From assembly GCA_900074885.1 (NCBI GenBank), contig FJUW01000018.1, positions 565,748 through 629,747 of the forward strand: a stretch of DNA of 64,000 nucleotides, written 5' to 3'. The notes beneath the pieces were generated by a model. That model worked only from the letters and a program-made list of their open reading frames with translations. It did no database searches and was not told where the DNA came from. The DNA is from Rhynchosporium graminicola. Lineage: Eukaryota; Ascomycota; Leotiomycetes; Helotiales; Ploettnerulaceae. Shown piece after piece: positions 60,861 to 64,000 of the stretch. The stretch's first letter is position 1, and the number at the start of each line of letters is the position of its first letter. A program made the position numbers and the translations under genes.

Positions 60861-62606
60861 TCTGGTCTTAAGGTTGATCGTGATCTGCAATTCTCTGCGA
60901 AGAATGTCTCTGATCGCCTTTTGTTAACCAGTCAATCTTTGAACGGAAGACGAGTCCATGGCATATTCCAAGTCTCCTCCGTAGAGTATCCCTTCGAGAC
61001 GGGCCACTCAGAACTAGGAGGGAGGTTCGAGCCCGCAATGAGATCACTTGTCACATGTTAGCAATACAGCGATCTGCTTTGCCTTGTAGATTTCTTGTCT
61101 GCCTTAGCCAAAGAGATTCGGAAGAAGAATAATGACCAGTTACAATTAGTTGGCAAGTATGGAAATGCAAATATCAGGTCGTGAACTGCCAGAGATGGAA
61201 ATGCACATTTCAGGCTATCTCCTTCCGTGGACGAATTCTACTGAGAATAAAAAACGAATTATCGAACCGGAGAATAAAACCTCAGACGCACGGAGAAAGT
61301 TCCGATGCTCTGACGAATCATCAACCCCAATTGCTGGACTCCTATCAGTGTGAATGTTCCGCTCGTCCCTTCCGAGACTCGAAGAATTCCGAAAAAAGAG
61401 GTCCACGATCTGGAGAAGGGCTGCAAACTACGAAGCAGCTTACTTCTTATGGTAAGGCTGATAAGGTCAAGCGCGCAGTAGTTCATGGAGAGGCATGGAG
61501 ATGCATGGAGGTGATCCGAGCCCAGCAACGGAAAGCAAATGCATGACTTGAATAGCAGCTCGACGATGAAGCTAGAGAGTCATTCCACCATGAATTGCCG
61601 ATAGGAGTGATTGGAGTAGATGCACGGCATCTACACAGGCCTATCTAGCAGTATCTGACACCTGAATTCTGGGGTTTCGACAGGTCGTTTTCGTTTTCGT
61701 ATCCGCAGTAGTGCTGGTGGTGTGATGCTGTTGATGTTGTTATTATTGTTATCGTTGTTGTCATCAGTCAAGTCAGGTCGTTCGAGTTATTCGAGTCAGT
61801 CTCCACGGGGGTTTGGGGGCTTCGTTGTGAACCCCGCCCAGCTGGAACCAGCCCTGCAGCAAGCCACCCGCTGGGCCGGGAGCAGCTACTATGCACCCCC
61901 TGAATAAGCGTTAAATTCTGACGCCCTGACGAAGTTATCATAGCTGAAATTTTAACGTTTACTCAGAGTGGGGGGGAATACCTAATATACACCTACCTAC
62001 ACTGTACAAGTATTGTACTTGACAACGATTTCAAGCTTTCTACTCCACAAAATAGACTTTGATACATAACAATTCTAAAGCGTGGTGCTGAAGTCTTCCT
62101 TGATTCTCATCATTCGAGGTCTCCAGAAATCTATTTCCGTTTGTTCCATAAGGTGGTAGGTACACTAGGTACCTTAGATAGGTAAGTAGGCAGCCTTCAG
62201 GATCTTTCACTTGCCTTGGGGCATTCGGAGGGGCTTCCGGTTCAACAGTTCTATGGTAGTGTAGTACTAGCTGCGGCTTTGCCATACAGCACAGCCCCAA
62301 CTTCAACGTCCAACGCGGCAGAGATTGATCGTCCCCGATCATCTCATCCCGTGCCCTCACAAGCCCTTCCTAAATTCAATTTAGCAAAGTAGGTATAAGT
62401 ATCTAAGATAAGCAGACTCGACCCGTAATGTTGTGGGTCTATGCACGTAGTCTCGGACCAACGGTACCCTTCGATCTCCGGTTTAATCAATTCAGTTCAC
62501 ATCGAGGTACCTTACTTGTACGAAGACCCCGCCATGCTATATAGTCCAGACCTTGATCTGATGCTTAACAGCAAGTACTTTGTTCAAGCCCAGTTGTGCG
62601 GAAACA
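60861..62606. other. Gene-poor region before the truncated regulator
   Basis: No confident gene. ORFs at 61150-61353 and 61181-61546 overlap in two frames without motifs. A 61-codon ORF at 61722-61907 is mostly a Leu/Ser run. The minus-strand ORF 62360-62040 has no recognisable content. The GTAGGTA-type stretches around 62,150-62,200 are non-coding. Confidence 0.4.
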
Positions 62607-63015
62607 ATGGGTTGCAATGGAATGCGTTCTGGCGGTATGCACCCCTAGCCTTACTTATAATACATGATTTATATCTAACCATTCACAAGCTTGCCAAACT
62701 TGTCGAAAACGCCGCGTGAAATGTGATCTGACTGAGCCAGCTTGCCAACGATGTGCAAAAGCGAAGGTGCAATGCGAAGGATATGCCAACAAGGGGGGGC
62801 TTAAATTCGTGGACGAGAAGGAGAAAGCTGAGAAGAGAGTTAAACTCAAGAGGGAAGCTTATCTACAAGCTGTACAGGTAGAGGACGAGAGAATCAGAGC
62901 GAGAAAGCAATCAACGGGAAATGAAGCTGTTATAAAGATGCAATCCGCGAATTTGTCCGGGGTAGAGCGAGAAACTGCGGATTCTGCACGAGATATAAGC
63001 TATTCTTCGGTTTAG
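62607..63015 (+). CDS. Zn(II)2Cys6 regulator, truncated after the DNA-binding domain
   Basis: Exon 1 (62607-62634) and exon 2 (62690-63015) join over a 55-nt intron (GTATGC donor, CTAAC branch, CACAAG acceptor) in phase 1. The product starts MGCNGMRSGACQTCRKRRV and has the full zinc cluster C-x2-C-x6-C-x6-C-x2-C-x6-C at residues 11, 14, 21, 28, 31 and 38. It then has a basic, helical linker (EKEKAEKRVKLKREAYLQA) and stops at codon 118. Usual relatives are 400-700 aa with a fungal-specific domain after the linker, so the C-terminal two thirds are missing. The stop is only about 25 bp from a 12-bp inverted repeat that starts a mobile-like element inside an AT-rich block. Either the gene was cut off there, or the rest has been mutated beyond recognition. 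Confidence 0.72.
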
Positions 63016-64000
63016 CGTGATTCTTTAGTAAATAACGCTGGTATACCGCCTTTTAGTATGAACCCTACTAAATATTAATATACTATAATTATCAGAACTA
63101 GAAACTACTAAAGCTCTATAAATACTATACTAATTTGCCTCTAAACTACTTCTTTTTAAAGCTCTTAATCTATAGAGTATATATTAAGTCTACTATAATA
63201 TTAATATTATAGCTCCTAATCTACTAGTATAGAAAATATACTAAATCGATTAAGTACTACGTTTAGGAGAGAATCTTAACTTACGCGCCTTAGTAAGAGA
63301 GTATAGAATAATATATAAGATAATTTACTAGCGTAATTATCGAATCTTATATCGACACAAGACTCAAGGCGGTATACAAGCAAGAATAAACGAGTAGGGA
63401 GGCTAAGAGCGATCTTATATAGTCTATTACGAAGGAAATAAAAAGATAAGGAAGGAAGAAGAAGAGAGATAGAGTATAAGGCACCTTATATATATATGCC
63501 GGTACTAGTCCGATACTATACCGGGTCAGATACTAGTTCTGCCGGGATACCTATAAACTTAGGCCCTATTATCTATCCTTCTTCTCATATAATATTCAGG
63601 TAAGCTATTATTATATTACTCCTCCCCTAAGAAGAGCTTAACCCTAAGCTCGGAAGGTTATAGTTTATACTAGAATTAGTCTTTATTATAACTGTTTTCG
63701 TCGATATTCGCGTAATAAGCGCTAGCTGCTCTTTAGTAGTAGTAAATTCTTTATCAGGTTCTAACTAGTTACGTCGCTATAATAGTACTATATTAGTTAT
63801 AGCTTCTAAATCGGGCGGTAAGCGGTATTTACTTTGTCTATTTGCAGTAGGAGTCGAGTTTAAGTAGGGCGTGAGGTATATAAAGGAAGGAGTTTATTAA
63901 TATTAGAGCCTTTCCTTTTTAACTGCGATAACTACTTTAACTTATAAGTTTACTCTCCCTAGACTACGATATAGCTCCTATAGTAAGTATAGTTACTAAC
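63016..64000. repeat. AT-rich, RIP-like repeat block
   Basis: Extremely TA-rich with stop codons in every frame and a low frequency of CA and TG. A stretch at 63,490-63,550 retains more G/C (CGGTACTAGTCCG, CCGGGTCAGATACTAG). This is consistent with transposon DNA hit by RIP. The block runs to the window edge. Confidence 0.6.
63041..63377. mobile_element. Short element with 12-bp terminal inverted repeats (MITE-like)
   Basis: GTATACCGCCTT at 63041-63052 is repeated inverted (AAGGCGGTATAC) at 63366-63377, a perfect 12-bp match, 337 bp end to end. The TA at each edge of CCGCC...GGCGG could be a TA target-site duplication of the Tc1/mariner type. No transposase frame is present inside, so it would be non-autonomous. 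Its interior is as AT-rich as its surroundings. Confidence 0.55.

Noticed and set aside
61026..61040. GGTTCGAGCCC, similar to a tRNA B box
   Set aside because: The flanking bases do not form a T-stem and no A box or acceptor stem is present.

Overview
The window looks like nuclear DNA of a filamentous ascomycete. Inference: a member of the Leotiomycetes or a nearby class, with no species claim. The evidence is many short spliceosomal introns (about 45-150 nt, GTAAGT/GTATGT donors, CTAAC/CTGAC branch sites, CAG/TAG acceptors), fungal-only families (Zn2Cys6 regulators, a 2EXR-domain protein, a fungal AAA ATPase, a feruloyl esterase with a secretion signal), and very AT-rich, TpA-rich blocks that resemble repeat-induced point mutation (RIP). 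There are no operons. Genes lie on both strands with intergenic gaps of 0.5-4 kb. I recognised no rRNA, tRNA or CRISPR array.

Layout. 0-8 kb: 3' end of a gamma-tubulin complex (Spc98/GCP family) gene, a decayed minus-strand locus, a small multi-exon membrane protein, and a 911-aa Zn2Cys6 regulator with a long repeat-rich upstream region. 8-18 kb: gene-poor accessory DNA with an AT-rich relic (10.8-12.2 kb), a 2EXR-domain gene, and two broken genes (a BBE-type FAD oxidoreductase and a small secreted Cys-containing protein). 18-25 kb: a secreted uncharacterised protein with a defective splice acceptor, a C2H2 zinc-finger regulator and a four-helix membrane protein. 25-29 kb: no convincing gene, but a strong G-quadruplex motif and a duplicated ~100-bp segment.

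29-36 kb: an uncharacterised ~800-codon gene with one in-frame TGA, an intact short-chain dehydrogenase, and a Ser/Thr-rich GPI-anchor-type gene with frame breaks. 37-48 kb is the core block: mitochondrial malate dehydrogenase, a divergent M3 metallopeptidase (HELGH) and a large AAA ATPase with an acidic/basic N-terminus. 49-54 kb: orphan loci, including two neighbours that share a layout of disordered N-terminus and C-terminal coiled coil. 55-60 kb: a lysine-rich Myb/SANT-like nuclear protein with possible upstream exons, and a CE1 feruloyl esterase. 60-64 kb: an orphan locus, then a Zn2Cys6 gene of only 117 codons that stops at an AT-rich block. That block carries a 337-bp element with perfect 12-bp terminal inverted repeats.

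Neighbouring genes do not form an obvious pathway. The clearest theme is gene decay: single nonsense codons, one-base frame breaks and a lost splice acceptor occur in secreted or orphan genes, while housekeeping genes (malate dehydrogenase, dehydrogenase, AAA ATPase, esterase) are intact. I did not find a demonstrable new biological system. The most unusual items are the GT-TG-type intron at 18.7 kb, the possible 33-nt exon upstream of the SANT gene, and the orphan pair at 50.6 and 52.4 kb.
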